Assembly (NCBI GenBank): GCA_003134855.1 | Contig: PLCS01000017.1 | Location: forward strand, 32,320 to 96,319 | DNA length: 64,000 bases | From: Acidobacteriaceae bacterium | GTDB lineage: Bacteria; Acidobacteriota; Terriglobia; Terriglobales; Acidobacteriaceae | Reading direction: 5' to 3' | In this document: positions 56,085 to 64,000 of the stretch, one piece after another | How the letters are laid out: each line of letters starts with the position of its first letter | How positions within the stretch are numbered: position 1 is the first letter of the stretch | The notes under the pieces: generated by a model | What the model was told of the DNA's origin: nothing | Databases searched by the model: none | Seen by the model: only the letters and a program-made list of their open reading frames with translations | Program-made: the position numbers and the translations under genes

Positions 56085-56549
56085 TCAGTGCTTGTGGCTG
56101 TGCTTGTGTCCGTGCTCATGAGCGTGCTCGATCGCGTGCGCAGGGACGGTCATCACTAGCCGCCCGTGCTGCACGCCCTTGAGGCCGATCAGCAGATCGG
56201 CAAACTGCTCAACCTTGGCCGATTTTCCATGCACGATCAGAACTTCCAGGCAGGAGTCGTGGTCCAGATGCGCATGGCTGGTGGAAACCACTAGCTCGTG
56301 GTGCTCATGCTGCACCTCAGTCAGTTTTTCGGTGATGCCGCTGGCGTGGTGGTCGTAGATGAGGGTGACCGTACCCACCACGGTCGCATCCGGGGCAGCG
56401 GTCTGCTCCGTCACCAGCCGGTCGCGAATCAAATCCCGAAACGCTTCTGACCTGTTTGTATAGCCCCGCCGCGCAATCGAGCGGTCAAACCGCTTCAGAA
56501 GCTCCGAATCCAGCGCAATCCCGATCCTGCTCAGAACGCCCACACACAC
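56085..56549 (-). CDS. nikR: NikR-type nickel-responsive regulator with His-rich tail
   Basis: NikR represses nickel uptake when nickel is high. The 154-residue protein has an N-terminal ribbon-helix-helix (RIGIALDSELLKRFDRSIARRGYTNRSEAFRDLIRD) and a C-terminal ACT-like domain. The high-affinity nickel site residues are present: a histidine in YDHHASG or HEHHE, the HxH in SHAHLDHDSC and the cysteine in the same segment. Unusually, the last 17 residues are almost half histidine (HAIEHAHEHGHKHSHKH). The start is a GTG near 56549, so the exact N-terminus is uncertain. Confidence 0.92.
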   Translation of the reverse strand: MCVGVLSRIGIALDSELLKRFDRSIARRGYTNRSEAFRDLIRDRLVTEQTAAPDATVVGTVTLIYDHHASGITEKLTEVQHEHHELVVSTSHAHLDHDSCLEVLIVHGKSAKVEQFADLLIGLKGVQHGRLVMTVPAHAIEHAHEHGHKHSHKH

Positions 56550-56788
56550 CCCCGCAACAGCATTCGACTCTCCTGGGGAAGTCTCAGAGTAGCACGAAGA
56601 TCGAGTTCATGCTATTCCCGGCGTTTTCAGCGCAGGATTCTCCTCCTGCCGCAGCACGCCATCCAGCGGCTTGAATACGGAGTTCTCGCGGCCTGTTGTG
56701 CAAACTTGACCGCCTGGACGTATTGGAGCGCGGTACACTGGAACCCAGGGCGCATGAAGCCCATAGCGCGTTTCCCCCCGGAGGAATC

Positions 56789-57799
56789 ATGCCGCAGAAT
56801 CTGCCAAGGAACATGCTTGACCAGTTGCGCACGTATACCGTGGTTGTTGCCGACACCGGCGACATTGAGGCGATGGAGAAGTTTCGCCCCCAGGACGCCA
56901 CCACCAACCCCTCGCTGATTACCGCTGCCGCGCAGTTGCCGCAGTACCAGCCCATCGTGGACGGCGTGCTGCTCGCTGCCCGCTATGAGTTAGGGAAGTC
57001 GGTCGACGCGAAGACTGTCGCCAACCTTGCCTTTCAGCGGCTGGCCATTGCCTTCGGCAAGAAAATTCTGGCCATCATTCCGGGCCGCGTCTCGACCGAA
57101 GTGGACGCGCGCCTCTCCTATGACACCGCTGCCACCATCGCGCAGGCCCGCGCCATTATCGCGCAGTATGACGCCGAGGGCATTGGCCGCGAGCGCGTGC
57201 TGGTCAAGATCGCCTCCACCTGGGAGGGCATTCGTGCCGCCGAAGTGCTGGAGCGCGAAGCCATCCACTGCAACCTGACCTTGCTTTTCGGCCTGCACCA
57301 GGCCATCGCCGCGGCCGAGGCCGGCGTCACGCTGGTCTCGCCCTTCGTGGGCCGCATCCTCGACTGGTACAAGAAAGACACCGGCCAGGATTATAGCGGC
57401 GCCAATGACCCCGGCGTGAAGTCCGTGACGGCAATCTATAACTACTACAAGAAATTTGATTACAAGACGCAGGTAATGGGGGCCAGCTTCCGTAACATCG
57501 GCGAGATTTGCGAGTTAGCCGGCTGCGACCTGCTGACGATCTCGCCGCAATTGCTGGCCGAACTGGAAGCGACGGAAGCCGGGCTGCCGCGCAAGCTCGA
57601 TCCGGAAGCCGCCAGGACGCTGAACATCGAGAAGATCGCCGTGGACAAGGCGGCCTTTGACGCGATGCACGCCGCCGACCGCATGGCCACCGACAAGCTG
57701 AAGGAAGGCATTGAAGGCTTCTCAGCCGCGCTGGTCAAGCTGGAAACGCTGCTGGCCAAGCGACTGGCGGAGCTGGAAACCCACGCAGCCGCCGTCTGA
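56789..57799 (+). CDS. tal: Transaldolase, TalB type
   Basis: Transaldolase moves a dihydroxyacetone unit in the non-oxidative pentose phosphate pathway. The 336-residue protein has [25 protein letters not shown], the Schiff-base lysine in [16 protein letters not shown], and [41 protein letters not shown] precedes ATG 56789. An upstream frame of 31 codons is not similar. It is followed by the two-part hairpin repeat D. Confidence 0.97.
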   Translation: MPQNLPRNMLDQLRTYTVVVADTGDIEAMEKFRPQDATTNPSLITAAAQLPQYQPIVDGVLLAARYELGKSVDAKTVANLAFQRLAIAFGKKILAIIPGRVSTEVDARLSYDTAATIAQARAIIAQYDAEGIGRERVLVKIASTWEGIRAAEVLEREAIHCNLTLLFGLHQAIAAAEAGVTLVSPFVGRILDWYKKDTGQDYSGANDPGVKSVTAIYNYYKKFDYKTQVMGASFRNIGEICELAGCDLLTISPQLLAELEATEAGLPRKLDPEAARTLNIEKIAVDKAAFDAMHAADRMATDKLKEGIEGFSAALVKLETLLAKRLAELETHAAAV

Positions 57800-57811
57800 T
57801 CAAATTTATTC

Positions 57812-57906
57812 CGGGTGCCCCACCCTCGCCGCGTTCCTGTTCTTGCGGCTTCGGGGTCCCCAACGACAGGTCTTCGTCGTTGGGGTGATCTAGGGTGGGA
57901 TACCAG
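57812..57906. repeat. GGGTGCCCCA hairpin repeat, copy D, with nested hairpin
   Basis: The outer element is CGGGTGCCCCACCCTCGCCG..GCGGCT, then AGGGTGGGATACC, matching copy C. Inside its right arm, at 57851-57890, lies TCGGGGTCCCC..GGGGTGATC, a complete second hairpin. The outer arms flank it directly (CT at both edges), as an insertion would leave. The same inner hairpin occurs in rnr. Confidence 0.8.
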
Positions 57907-57937
57907 GAATTTACCCAGTTCAATTCATCGGAAGCAG

Positions 57938-58303
57938 TTACTCCGACCAGACGCCCATCAGGTTGCCCGCGCCATCGGCGAAGTGGAAGCGCCGCCCACC
58001 GGGAAACTCGAAGGTGGGAACGACGATGCTTCCGCCGGCAGCCACAATTGCGGCTTCGGTGACCGCGAGATCAGCGGAATAGAGCACAACCAGTGGCGCG
58101 GACTTAGGCTGCTCTGCAGGAAGAGCGCCATTGGCAAAGCCGATGGCGACGCCCGAGTCGACCGCGTTGCAGTCGATGTAATCCGGACCCCAATCCTTGA
58201 AGCTCCATCCGAAGACGGCTGAGTAGAACTGCTTGGTCCGCTCGATGCTGTTGGTGGTGAATTCGACGTAGGTGATCTTATTGTGCAGTGCTGGATTACT
58301 CAT
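57938..58303 (-). CDS. VOC/glyoxalase-like protein
   Basis: This 121-residue VOC protein has ITYVEFTTNSIERTKQFYSAVFGWSFKDWGPDYIDCNAVDSGVAIGF, then VLYSADLAVTEAAIVAAGGSIVVPTFEFPGGRRFHFADGAGNLMGVWSE. The last segment is usual in bacterial glyoxalase-like domains related to ring-cleavage dioxygenases. AAGGAG is upstream of ATG 58303. It is the third VOC gene in the window, all of different subfamilies. Confidence 0.88.
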   Translation of the reverse strand: MSNPALHNKITYVEFTTNSIERTKQFYSAVFGWSFKDWGPDYIDCNAVDSGVAIGFANGALPAEQPKSAPLVVLYSADLAVTEAAIVAAGGSIVVPTFEFPGGRRFHFADGAGNLMGVWSE

Positions 58304-58532
58304 AAATTCTCTCCTTTTGTGTTGTATTGCGTGGAAGCAAGGGAAAGGCGACGCAGATACAAGGCGCAGGCACACCTTTCCTGGTGTGCTCTTGAAGCGC
58401 CCCCATCCACATTCCCTCAAGAGCTGGAGAGTGCAGGTAGAGCCCGCTGGTTGATTGCCGGGTGCGGACTCGCGAGGTACGAGGACAGATTAGCAGAAAT
58501 TCGCGCCTGCTGCATAGATTTGTTGCGAAAGC

Positions 58533-60446
58533 TTACCGCCCAAGCCAGAGAGAAACGCCTCCTGTGATCGACCGGCCCTGCATGGCGACGCCGTTGATCT
58601 CCTGATAGCCGGTGTTACTCAGATTTGCAAGGCGAAGATAGGGACGAATCTTCCCTGAGTCGTGCGTCAATGCCGCGTTCCACACGGGATAGGGGGTCGA
58701 GTTCCACAGCGGATTACCCGGCTGCTGATAAGGCTTTGCAATCGCGACCGAGTTCGTCACATTCAAGGCGTGCTTCAACGCAACGATCCAGGTTGCATGA
58801 ATGTTTTCGACCGGATAATTGAGTGCATACTCCGATTGCAGGCTGTTCAAGGGTGGCTGCGCGCCAACAAGTTGCGTCCACGCGAACTGCACGGTTTGCC
58901 CCTTTGCCGGAACCCAGGTTGCGGAAGTCTCGACGCCGGCAAAATGCAGACCGCTTAGGTTGACCGCGCACCAGGTATCGGTTGGACATGATGCGGGAAG
59001 AACGGAGTTAGCCGGGCGAATTGCGCTGAGATAGCGGAGATAATCAATCGTGTCGTGCTGCCGGTTATAAAAACCTGTTGCCGAAAGCCTCAGCCGGCTC
59101 GACGCAGTCCAATCGGCGCCAGCCTCGCCGGACCAGGCCGACTCGGGTTTCAGATTCGCATTGCCGATGGTGGCTGGATCGGAGTAATACAGGTCGGTAT
59201 AAGTAGGAAGCCTGTATCCGTAGCCGCCGCTGGTGCGCAGTTTGAGTTGATCGGTCACGCGCAGGCTGCCTGCCAGATGCGGCGCCAGCGCGGATTGCAA
59301 GTCGCCGGAGAATAACTCCTCGCGCAGCCCGGCAGATAACTTCCAGCGACTTTTGTCAGGACGAAAATCCAGATCCACGTAACCCGCACCGCGATTACGC
59401 GCATGAAGGCCGAGGTTGTTGCTGCGGATACTGTCGCCGTCGGCCTCCAGCCCGAACAAAATCACGGATGAAGTTGCGACGGTGCGAGTGTGGCGCATGG
59501 AGGCCTGCCAGGAGCCGTCGATGTGGTTATTTTCATAAACGGAGGGATTGTCGCGCAGCAGAATGAACTCGTCGGCATGGCGGCGATAGCCAAAGGCAAC
59601 CACGGTGCGGCTGCCTAACTCCTGGCGGCCGGAGGCAAACCATCCTTTGGTCCGTTCCCATGAGTTATATGGACCATAAAACTGATTTGCGCCGAAGGAG
59701 CGGTCGCTCATGGCAAAGAGCAGGTCGGAGATGCCGAGCCGCGAACTTATCCAGCTCTCCGAGGATGCGTCTTCATTGCGATAATCGCGATCGGCCATGA
59801 ATCCCGTCGAGAAGTTACGCTCCGCGGTCAACCGGCTGCTCCATCGCTTGCGCGCTAACTCGCCCAGCGTCGACTCTTCGTTCTCGCCAAAGCTGCCTTC
59901 TCCGGCGCGCAGGCGCAAAGACGTCGCGGAGGGCGCGGCGGTGAGAAAGTCGGCGACACCGCTCAACGCATCAGCGCCGTGCAGCGTCGAACCAGCGCCG
60001 TGCAGCACCTCAATCGAGTCCATCGCATCAAGCGGAATAGGCATGTCGAGATTGTGGTGCGCGGTCTGGCTGTCGTTGATGCGGAAGCCGTTCAACAGCA
60101 CCAGCGCCTGTTCAAAAGTTCCTCCACGCAGAACCATGTCAGCTTGCCCGCCGCCCGCGCCGCGCTCTTCGAGATAGACCGATGAGTCCTGGCGCAGCAA
60201 CTCCTGCGGCGATTCCAGCGAGAGAGTCTTTCCTTCGACCGGCAGCACCACGACCGAAACCGAAGACTCGGCCAGAGGCACAGGGACCGGCGAACCCAGA
60301 ACCACCATAGTCTCAGTGGGATGAGGAAGCGCGGCGGGCCCGGAAGCCGGACCTGCCGATGGGGAAGCCGCTTGTGGAGAAGCCGCTTGGGCAAAGGCCG
60401 CCAGCATGAGGCAACCGGCTAAACACATCGAATTGGAGGTAGGCAT
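58533..60446 (-). CDS. TonB-dependent outer-membrane receptor
   Basis: The protein has about 637 residues. A signal peptide (MCLAGCLMLAAFAQAASPQ) and Pro/Ala/Ser linker precede a TonB box-like segment (TETMVVLGSPVPVPLAESS), a plug domain (ELLRQDSSVYLEERGAGGGQADMVLRGGTFEQALVLLNGFRINDSQTAHHNLDMPIPLDAMDSIEVLHGAGSTLHGADALSG), and a 22-strand barrel ending in GVSLWLGR. The BtuB-like plug suits cobalamin or iron-chelate uptake; the ligand is unknown. It is divergent from a MarR regulator. The start at 60446 is chosen by the signal peptide and is not certain. Confidence 0.9.
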   Translation of the reverse strand: MPTSNSMCLAGCLMLAAFAQAASPQAASPSAGPASGPAALPHPTETMVVLGSPVPVPLAESSVSVVVLPVEGKTLSLESPQELLRQDSSVYLEERGAGGGQADMVLRGGTFEQALVLLNGFRINDSQTAHHNLDMPIPLDAMDSIEVLHGAGSTLHGADALSGVADFLTAAPSATSLRLRAGEGSFGENEESTLGELARKRWSSRLTAERNFSTGFMADRDYRNEDASSESWISSRLGISDLLFAMSDRSFGANQFYGPYNSWERTKGWFASGRQELGSRTVVAFGYRRHADEFILLRDNPSVYENNHIDGSWQASMRHTRTVATSSVILFGLEADGDSIRSNNLGLHARNRGAGYVDLDFRPDKSRWKLSAGLREELFSGDLQSALAPHLAGSLRVTDQLKLRTSGGYGYRLPTYTDLYYSDPATIGNANLKPESAWSGEAGADWTASSRLRLSATGFYNRQHDTIDYLRYLSAIRPANSVLPASCPTDTWCAVNLSGLHFAGVETSATWVPAKGQTVQFAWTQLVGAQPPLNSLQSEYALNYPVENIHATWIVALKHALNVTNSVAIAKPYQQPGNPLWNSTPYPVWNAALTHDSGKIRPYLRLANLSNTGYQEINGVAMQGRSITGGVSLWLGR

Positions 60447-60515
60447 ATTTGGAATATCTTCGCAATTCTGACTGCTTATGAACTGTTTTGCAAGGATGAT
60501 TTGATCTTGTGCTAA

Positions 60516-60538
60516 ATAGTTGAAGGTTATACTATCAA
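60516..60538. promoter_or_regulatory. Possible promoter/operator between receptor and MarR gene
   Basis: ATAGT (60516-60520) and ACTAT (60531-60535) are mirrored across 10 nt, overlapping TATACT (60528-60533) of the MarR gene's own promoter. This is a candidate autoregulatory site. Confidence 0.4.
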
Positions 60539-60544
60539 GGTGAG

Positions 60545-61006
60545 ATGATGCGCATCGATGCATTCCTGAATGAAAGCCCCATGTTCGCGGTCAACCGGGC
60601 AGCACGCCGCTTTGAATCGCTGGCCGCGCAGGTCTTTGCCGCTGACCATCTGAATTTCCTGGAAGGACTGGTTCTGGCGGCATTGTTTTTTGAAGCGGAG
60701 CGGACGGTGAAGCCCTCCGAGCTGGCGGAGACCTTTGCAACGACACGAGGCAATATCAGTCATTGCATTTCCTCGCTTGAGGCCAAGGGGTTGTTGCAGA
60801 GAAAGATCGATCCCGAGGACGCGCGGGCCTACCAGCTTACATTGAAGCCGCTGGGGAAGAAATGCGCGGTGCGGGTGATTGGTGCTTTCGACAAACTGCA
60901 AAAAGAGTTCGAGCAGGAGATTGGCAAAACGGCATTAGGAGAGATGCTCAAGGTTCTGCGCAAGCTGGAAGCGCTCTGTGCGCAAAGACACATAGCTTCA
61001 CGGTAG
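60545..61006 (+). CDS. MarR-family regulator
   Basis: This 153-residue winged-helix regulator has FLEGLVLAALFFEAERTVKPSELAETFATTRGNISHCISSLEAKGLLQRKIDPEDARAYQLTLKPLG, the MarR DNA-binding region. M2 at 60548 is an alternative start. It faces the receptor gene across about 100 nt and probably regulates it or itself; the ligand is unknown. It ends 5 nt before the hslU gene's 3' end, convergent. Confidence 0.9.
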   Translation: MMRIDAFLNESPMFAVNRAARRFESLAAQVFAADHLNFLEGLVLAALFFEAERTVKPSELAETFATTRGNISHCISSLEAKGLLQRKIDPEDARAYQLTLKPLGKKCAVRVIGAFDKLQKEFEQEIGKTALGEMLKVLRKLEALCAQRHIASR

Positions 61007-61011
61007 TGTGA

Positions 61012-62514
61012 TTACAGAATGTAGCGCGAGAGATCCTGATCCTTCACGATGGATGCAACCATCTGCTTCACGTACTCCGCGTCGATGTGGAAGATTTTTT
61101 CGAAGCCGTTAGGCGTCGTGCGCTCTTCGTAAGGTAATGGCGTGGTCGACTCGCTCTTGATGGCTTCCTTCAGCGCCTCGGCGGCTGCTTCATCCGGCGC
61201 CTTGCGGGCTACGTCAGGCGCAAGAAAACTTACATCCTCCAGCACCCGCTCCATGATTGTATGCAGCCTTCGCGCGCCGATGTTCTCGGTTTGTTCATTG
61301 ACCTTGAAGGCAAACTCCGCCATCTCGCGCAGGGCCTCCGGCGAAAACTCCAGTTTCACTCCTTCGGTCTCCAGCAAGGCCGAGTACTGTTTGGTCAGCG
61401 ATGCCTTAGGCTCGGTCAAGATGCGCAGAAAGTCATCGACGGTGAGTGACTTCAACTCGACGCGAATGGGAAAGCGGCCTTGTAACTCAGGGATAAGATC
61501 GCTGGGCTTGGAAACGTGAAAAGCGCCGGCGGCGATGAAGAGAATGTGGTCGGTGCGCACCATGCCATAGCGCGTGTTCACCGTGGTTCCCTCGACGATG
61601 GGCAGAATGTCGCGCTGCACGCCCTCGCGCGAAACATCGGGTCCGTGTCCGCTCTCGCGGCCAGCAATCTTGTCGATCTCGTCGAGAAAGACGATGCCGC
61701 TGGATTCGACGCGCTCGACCGCCGCGCGATTGACCGAATCCATGTCGATCAGCCGGCCTTCTTCCTCTTCCACCAAGTAATCGAAGGCGTCGGAGACCTT
61801 CATCTTGCGCTTCTTCGAGCCGCCGCCGAAGATATTCGGCAGCATATCCTTGAGGTTCATCTCCATATCCTCAAGGTTCTGATTACTGATAATGCCGAAT
61901 TGCGGCATTCCGCGCTCGCGCACATCTAACTCGACCATGCGCTCGTCAAGCTTGCCCTCGCGGAATTGCTGGCGCAGTTTCTCGCGGGTGCGCTGGTAAC
62001 TATCAATCTCAGGCAGCGTGAGCTGGCCATCCTGGGCGGGCGGCGCGGGCGGCGGAGGCGGCAGCAGCACATCCAGCAGGCGCTCCTCGGCATTCATCTC
62101 GGCGCGGTCTTCCACCTCTTCCAGGCGCTCCTCGCGCACCATGTCGATGGCGATCTCGACTAAGTCGCGAATCATCGACTCCACATCGCGGCCCACGTAA
62201 CCGACTTCGGTAAACTTCGAGGCTTCCACTTTCAGGAAGGGCGAGCCGGTCAGCTTGGCCAGCCGCCGCGCTATCTCCGTTTTGCCCACGCCCGTCGGCC
62301 CGATCATGATGATGTTCTTGGGCATGATGTCATCGGCGATGTCGGGCGGCAGCTTCTGGCGGCGCTGGCGATTGCGCAGCGCGATGGCCACGGCGCGCTT
62401 GGCAGCCTTCTGGCCGACGACGTGCTTGTCGAGTTCCGTGACAATCTCGCGCGGCGTCAACTCGTCCAGCGAGAGCTCTTGTTCTTCAGCGGATGCGGGC
62501 AGATAAATGGCCAT
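61012..62514 (-). CDS. hslU: ATP-dependent protease ATPase subunit HslU
   Basis: HslU unfolds substrates for the HslV protease. The 500-residue AAA+ protein has [31 protein letters not shown], Walker [32 protein letters not shown], Walker [13 protein letters not shown], and the sensor region GRFPIRVEL. The C-terminal tail ends DLSRYIL, which docks in HslV. It is ~55 residues longer than E. coli HslU because of an I-domain with [14 protein letters not shown]. It starts 30 nt after hslV, in the usual order. Confidence 0.97.
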   Translation of the reverse strand: MAIYLPASAEEQELSLDELTPREIVTELDKHVVGQKAAKRAVAIALRNRQRRQKLPPDIADDIMPKNIIMIGPTGVGKTEIARRLAKLTGSPFLKVEASKFTEVGYVGRDVESMIRDLVEIAIDMVREERLEEVEDRAEMNAEERLLDVLLPPPPPAPPAQDGQLTLPEIDSYQRTREKLRQQFREGKLDERMVELDVRERGMPQFGIISNQNLEDMEMNLKDMLPNIFGGGSKKRKMKVSDAFDYLVEEEEGRLIDMDSVNRAAVERVESSGIVFLDEIDKIAGRESGHGPDVSREGVQRDILPIVEGTTVNTRYGMVRTDHILFIAAGAFHVSKPSDLIPELQGRFPIRVELKSLTVDDFLRILTEPKASLTKQYSALLETEGVKLEFSPEALREMAEFAFKVNEQTENIGARRLHTIMERVLEDVSFLAPDVARKAPDEAAAEALKEAIKSESTTPLPYEERTTPNGFEKIFHIDAEYVKQMVASIVKDQDLSRYIL

Positions 62515-62543
62515 GTATCAGTCGGACGGGCGGATGCGAACCG

Positions 62544-63128
62544 CTAGCCTTTCAACTCCTCAATGGTAACGTGGTCGTTGGTGTAGATGCAGATTTCGCC
62601 AGCGATCTTCATCGCTTTTTCGGCAATCTCGCGTGCGCCCAGGTCAGTGTTTTCCATCAGCGCGCGCGCGGCGGCCGTGGCATAACTTCCTCCCGATCCA
62701 ATCGCGGCCAGCGGCTCGTCGGGATCAATTACGTCGCCCGAGCCGGAGATCAGAAAAGTCTGCGCTGCATCGGCCACCACCAGCAGGGCCTCCAGGTTGC
62801 GCAGCATCTTGTCGGTACGCCAGTCCTTGGCCAACTCGACAGCCGAACGGTTCAGGTTGCCGGCATACTGCTCCAGCTTCGTCTCAAAGCGGGCGAAGAG
62901 CGAGAAGGCATCGGCCGTTGAACCGGCGAACCCGGCCAGAATCTTGTCCTGGTAGAGCCGGCGGATTTTTTTGGCCGAATGTTTCAGCACGTGATCGCCC
63001 AGCGTGACCTGTCCATCGGCGGCCATGACCACCTGGCCGTTGCGGCGGACACAAATGACGGTGGTCGAACGAATCCTGTTGCGATTTCGGGAATGCAGTG
63101 CCGTGATGGAATTCGTACTCAAAGCCAT
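62544..63128 (-). CDS. hslV: ATP-dependent protease peptidase subunit HslV, with N-terminal extension
   Basis: HslV is the threonine peptidase of the HslVU complex. The core [62 protein letters not shown] is typical. In most relatives the catalytic threonine is residue 2, exposed by Met removal. Here 21 residues precede it ([21 protein letters not shown]), with no alternative start codon between. AGAGG is 7 nt before the ATG. The extension must be removed to make the active Thr N-terminal, perhaps autocatalytically. Confidence 0.95.
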   Translation of the reverse strand: MALSTNSITALHSRNRNRIRSTTVICVRRNGQVVMAADGQVTLGDHVLKHSAKKIRRLYQDKILAGFAGSTADAFSLFARFETKLEQYAGNLNRSAVELAKDWRTDKMLRNLEALLVVADAAQTFLISGSGDVIDPDEPLAAIGSGGSYATAAARALMENTDLGAREIAEKAMKIAGEICIYTNDHVTIEELKG

Positions 63129-63320
63129 GAAAAAACCTCTGGAAACAGAGCATCCGGCGGGATAAATCCGCTTCAAGATGCAGTCACGAGTATATCGCAG
63201 CGCGCACGCCCGGGTTGCGCCGCCGTCAATCGAAGCCCATTGCACAGCCCATGCGGCGTCCTCTGAACCCCTCTGCGGTATCCTCTAGTTTGGAGCCGAA
63301 AGGGTAGTGTCCTGCCTCGA

Positions 63321-63803
63321 ATGACCCTCTACGCAAATGCATGGGTGATTGCCGCTGCCGCGGTGCTGGGCGCCGCACTGCTGGCGCTGGGCCTGTGGCT
63401 GGCCTTCCGCAAGCATCCCACGGCGGAAGAGCTGGAACGCGCGCGCCGCATGTTTCTGGCGCGCTCCGGACGGCTGGTGGACGGAATGCTGCTGGATGTC
63501 TGCGAGGTCAAGGCCGAGGACGGCCGCACCCTGACCATGCTCCTCTACAGCTATCGCATCGGCGGCGTGGACTACGAGTCCTCCCAGGACATTACCGATA
63601 TGCGCGGCGTGGTGGATGCCCTCCAGGTGCGGGCTGGCTTTCCCTGCTCGGCGCGCTACCAGCCGGGCAATCCCCACAACAGCATCGTGGTGGCCGAAGA
63701 GTGGAGCGGGCTGCGGGCCGGGCTGCCGGTCTTTCCCGCCTACGAGGACCCCGACCCGATTGATACGATCCATCTGGACAGCTTACGGCCGGGGCGCGGG
63801 TAA
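63321..63803 (+). CDS. Membrane-anchored protein of unknown function
   Basis: This 160-residue protein has one N-terminal helix (WVIAAAAVLGAALLALGLWLAF) followed by a charged helix (TAEELERARRMFLARSGRLVDGMLLD) and a beta-rich part with LLYSYRIGGVDYESSQDITDMR and CSARYQPGNPHNSIVVAEEW. The pattern resembles DUF3592-type proteins, but I am not certain. It lies divergent from hslV. Confidence 0.7.
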   Translation: MTLYANAWVIAAAAVLGAALLALGLWLAFRKHPTAEELERARRMFLARSGRLVDGMLLDVCEVKAEDGRTLTMLLYSYRIGGVDYESSQDITDMRGVVDALQVRAGFPCSARYQPGNPHNSIVVAEEWSGLRAGLPVFPAYEDPDPIDTIHLDSLRPGRG

Positions 63804-63917
63804 ATAATTAATTCTTAAACTTTTACACATTTCGCCGTATTTTCCACTTTCAAGGTATCTCAAAATGGGACTACGCTCATCTTGCGCACACTTGCGCCAG
63901 AAATAAGGAGCCCTCCC

Positions 63918-64000
63918 ATGAAAAAGTCTCTGCGTTTTGTCCTTGCCGCCGCAGTTCTCGCGTCTTTTGCGCCCATCGCAGTGGCCGCGCCGACCAATCC
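63918..64000 (+). CDS. Partial secreted protein at window edge
   Basis: AAGGAG lies 7 nt upstream of ATG 63918, and the first 27 residues form a signal peptide (KKSLRFVLAAAVLASFAP..AVAA). The rest is cut by the window end, so the product cannot be named. An AT-rich stretch before it likely holds the promoter. Confidence 0.75.
   Translation, partial: MKKSLRFVLAAAVLASFAPIAVAAPTN

Noticed and set aside
60447..60544. NikR operator upstream of the TonB receptor
   Set aside because: NikR sites follow GTATGA-N16-TCATAC. No such pair is present, although NikR is encoded 2 kb away.

Overview
The window reads as a GC-rich chromosomal segment of an acidobacterium, most likely class Terriglobia (subdivision 1). 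The clearest marker is a PadR regulator followed by two ~880-residue duplicated MacB/FtsX permeases without ATPases at 15877-21525, the ADOP arrangement typical of that phylum. A secreted Ig-like protein with the usual acidobacterial C-terminus and a dispersed GGGTGCCCCA hairpin repeat fit the same lineage. Single-copy housekeeping genes fill most of the window. There is no rRNA, CRISPR array, prophage or insertion sequence.

Layout. 1-7.3 kb: metK; a HigBA-type toxin-antitoxin pair whose toxin carries two compensating frameshifts; a short RodZ-like HTH membrane protein; an orphan FtsX permease; galK; a PLP decarboxylase; a cold-shock protein. 7.4-15.7 kb: a secreted GH31 glycosidase with an inserted PA14 domain, a secreted repeat protein, bcp, a TPR protein and mnmE. 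15.9-21.5 kb: the ADOP cluster. 21.7-34.3 kb: HU, DUF2461, ruvA, Ig-like protein, TrpB2, HIT, a receiver-like protein, mutM, EVE, an intact DinJ-YafQ module with its operator, a YhaM-like RNase and kdsA. 34.4-38.7 kb: a tetraheme cytochrome c / Fe-S / NrfD redox module plus a DUF2339-like membrane protein. 38.9-42.4 kb: folD-coaE-htrA, tRNA-Pro and yggX. 42.6-47.7 kb: three tandem small membrane proteins, RNase R and bactofilin. 48-56 kb: murJ, a methyltransferase, VOC proteins, a PLD-like protein, tRNA-His, an esterase pair, tRNA-Arg and a zinc phospholipase C-like protein. 56-64 kb: nikR, tal, a TonB-dependent receptor facing a MarR regulator, hslVU, and a truncated secreted gene at the edge.

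Three cross-cutting signals stand out. (1) At least eight housekeeping genes (ruvA, trpB2, hit, mutM, EVE, kdsA, murJ and a methyltransferase) have a TANNNT -10 box 6-9 nt before the start codon and no clear Shine-Dalgarno, which suggests leaderless transcripts. murJ and the methyltransferase share a 46-bp back-to-back version. (2) A dispersed hairpin repeat sits in several intergenic gaps and has also entered RNase R in frame at two sites. A second, ~40-bp hairpin is nested inside one copy at 57.85 kb and recurs in RNase R with compensatory base changes. (3) The two toxin-antitoxin modules are in different states: one looks intact with an operator palindrome over its RBS, the other has a scrambled toxin core but a good antitoxin and operator.

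Starts were moved from the longest possible ORF wherever a Shine-Dalgarno, promoter or family alignment favoured an internal codon. All functions are inferred by reading the translated sequence; no database search was run.
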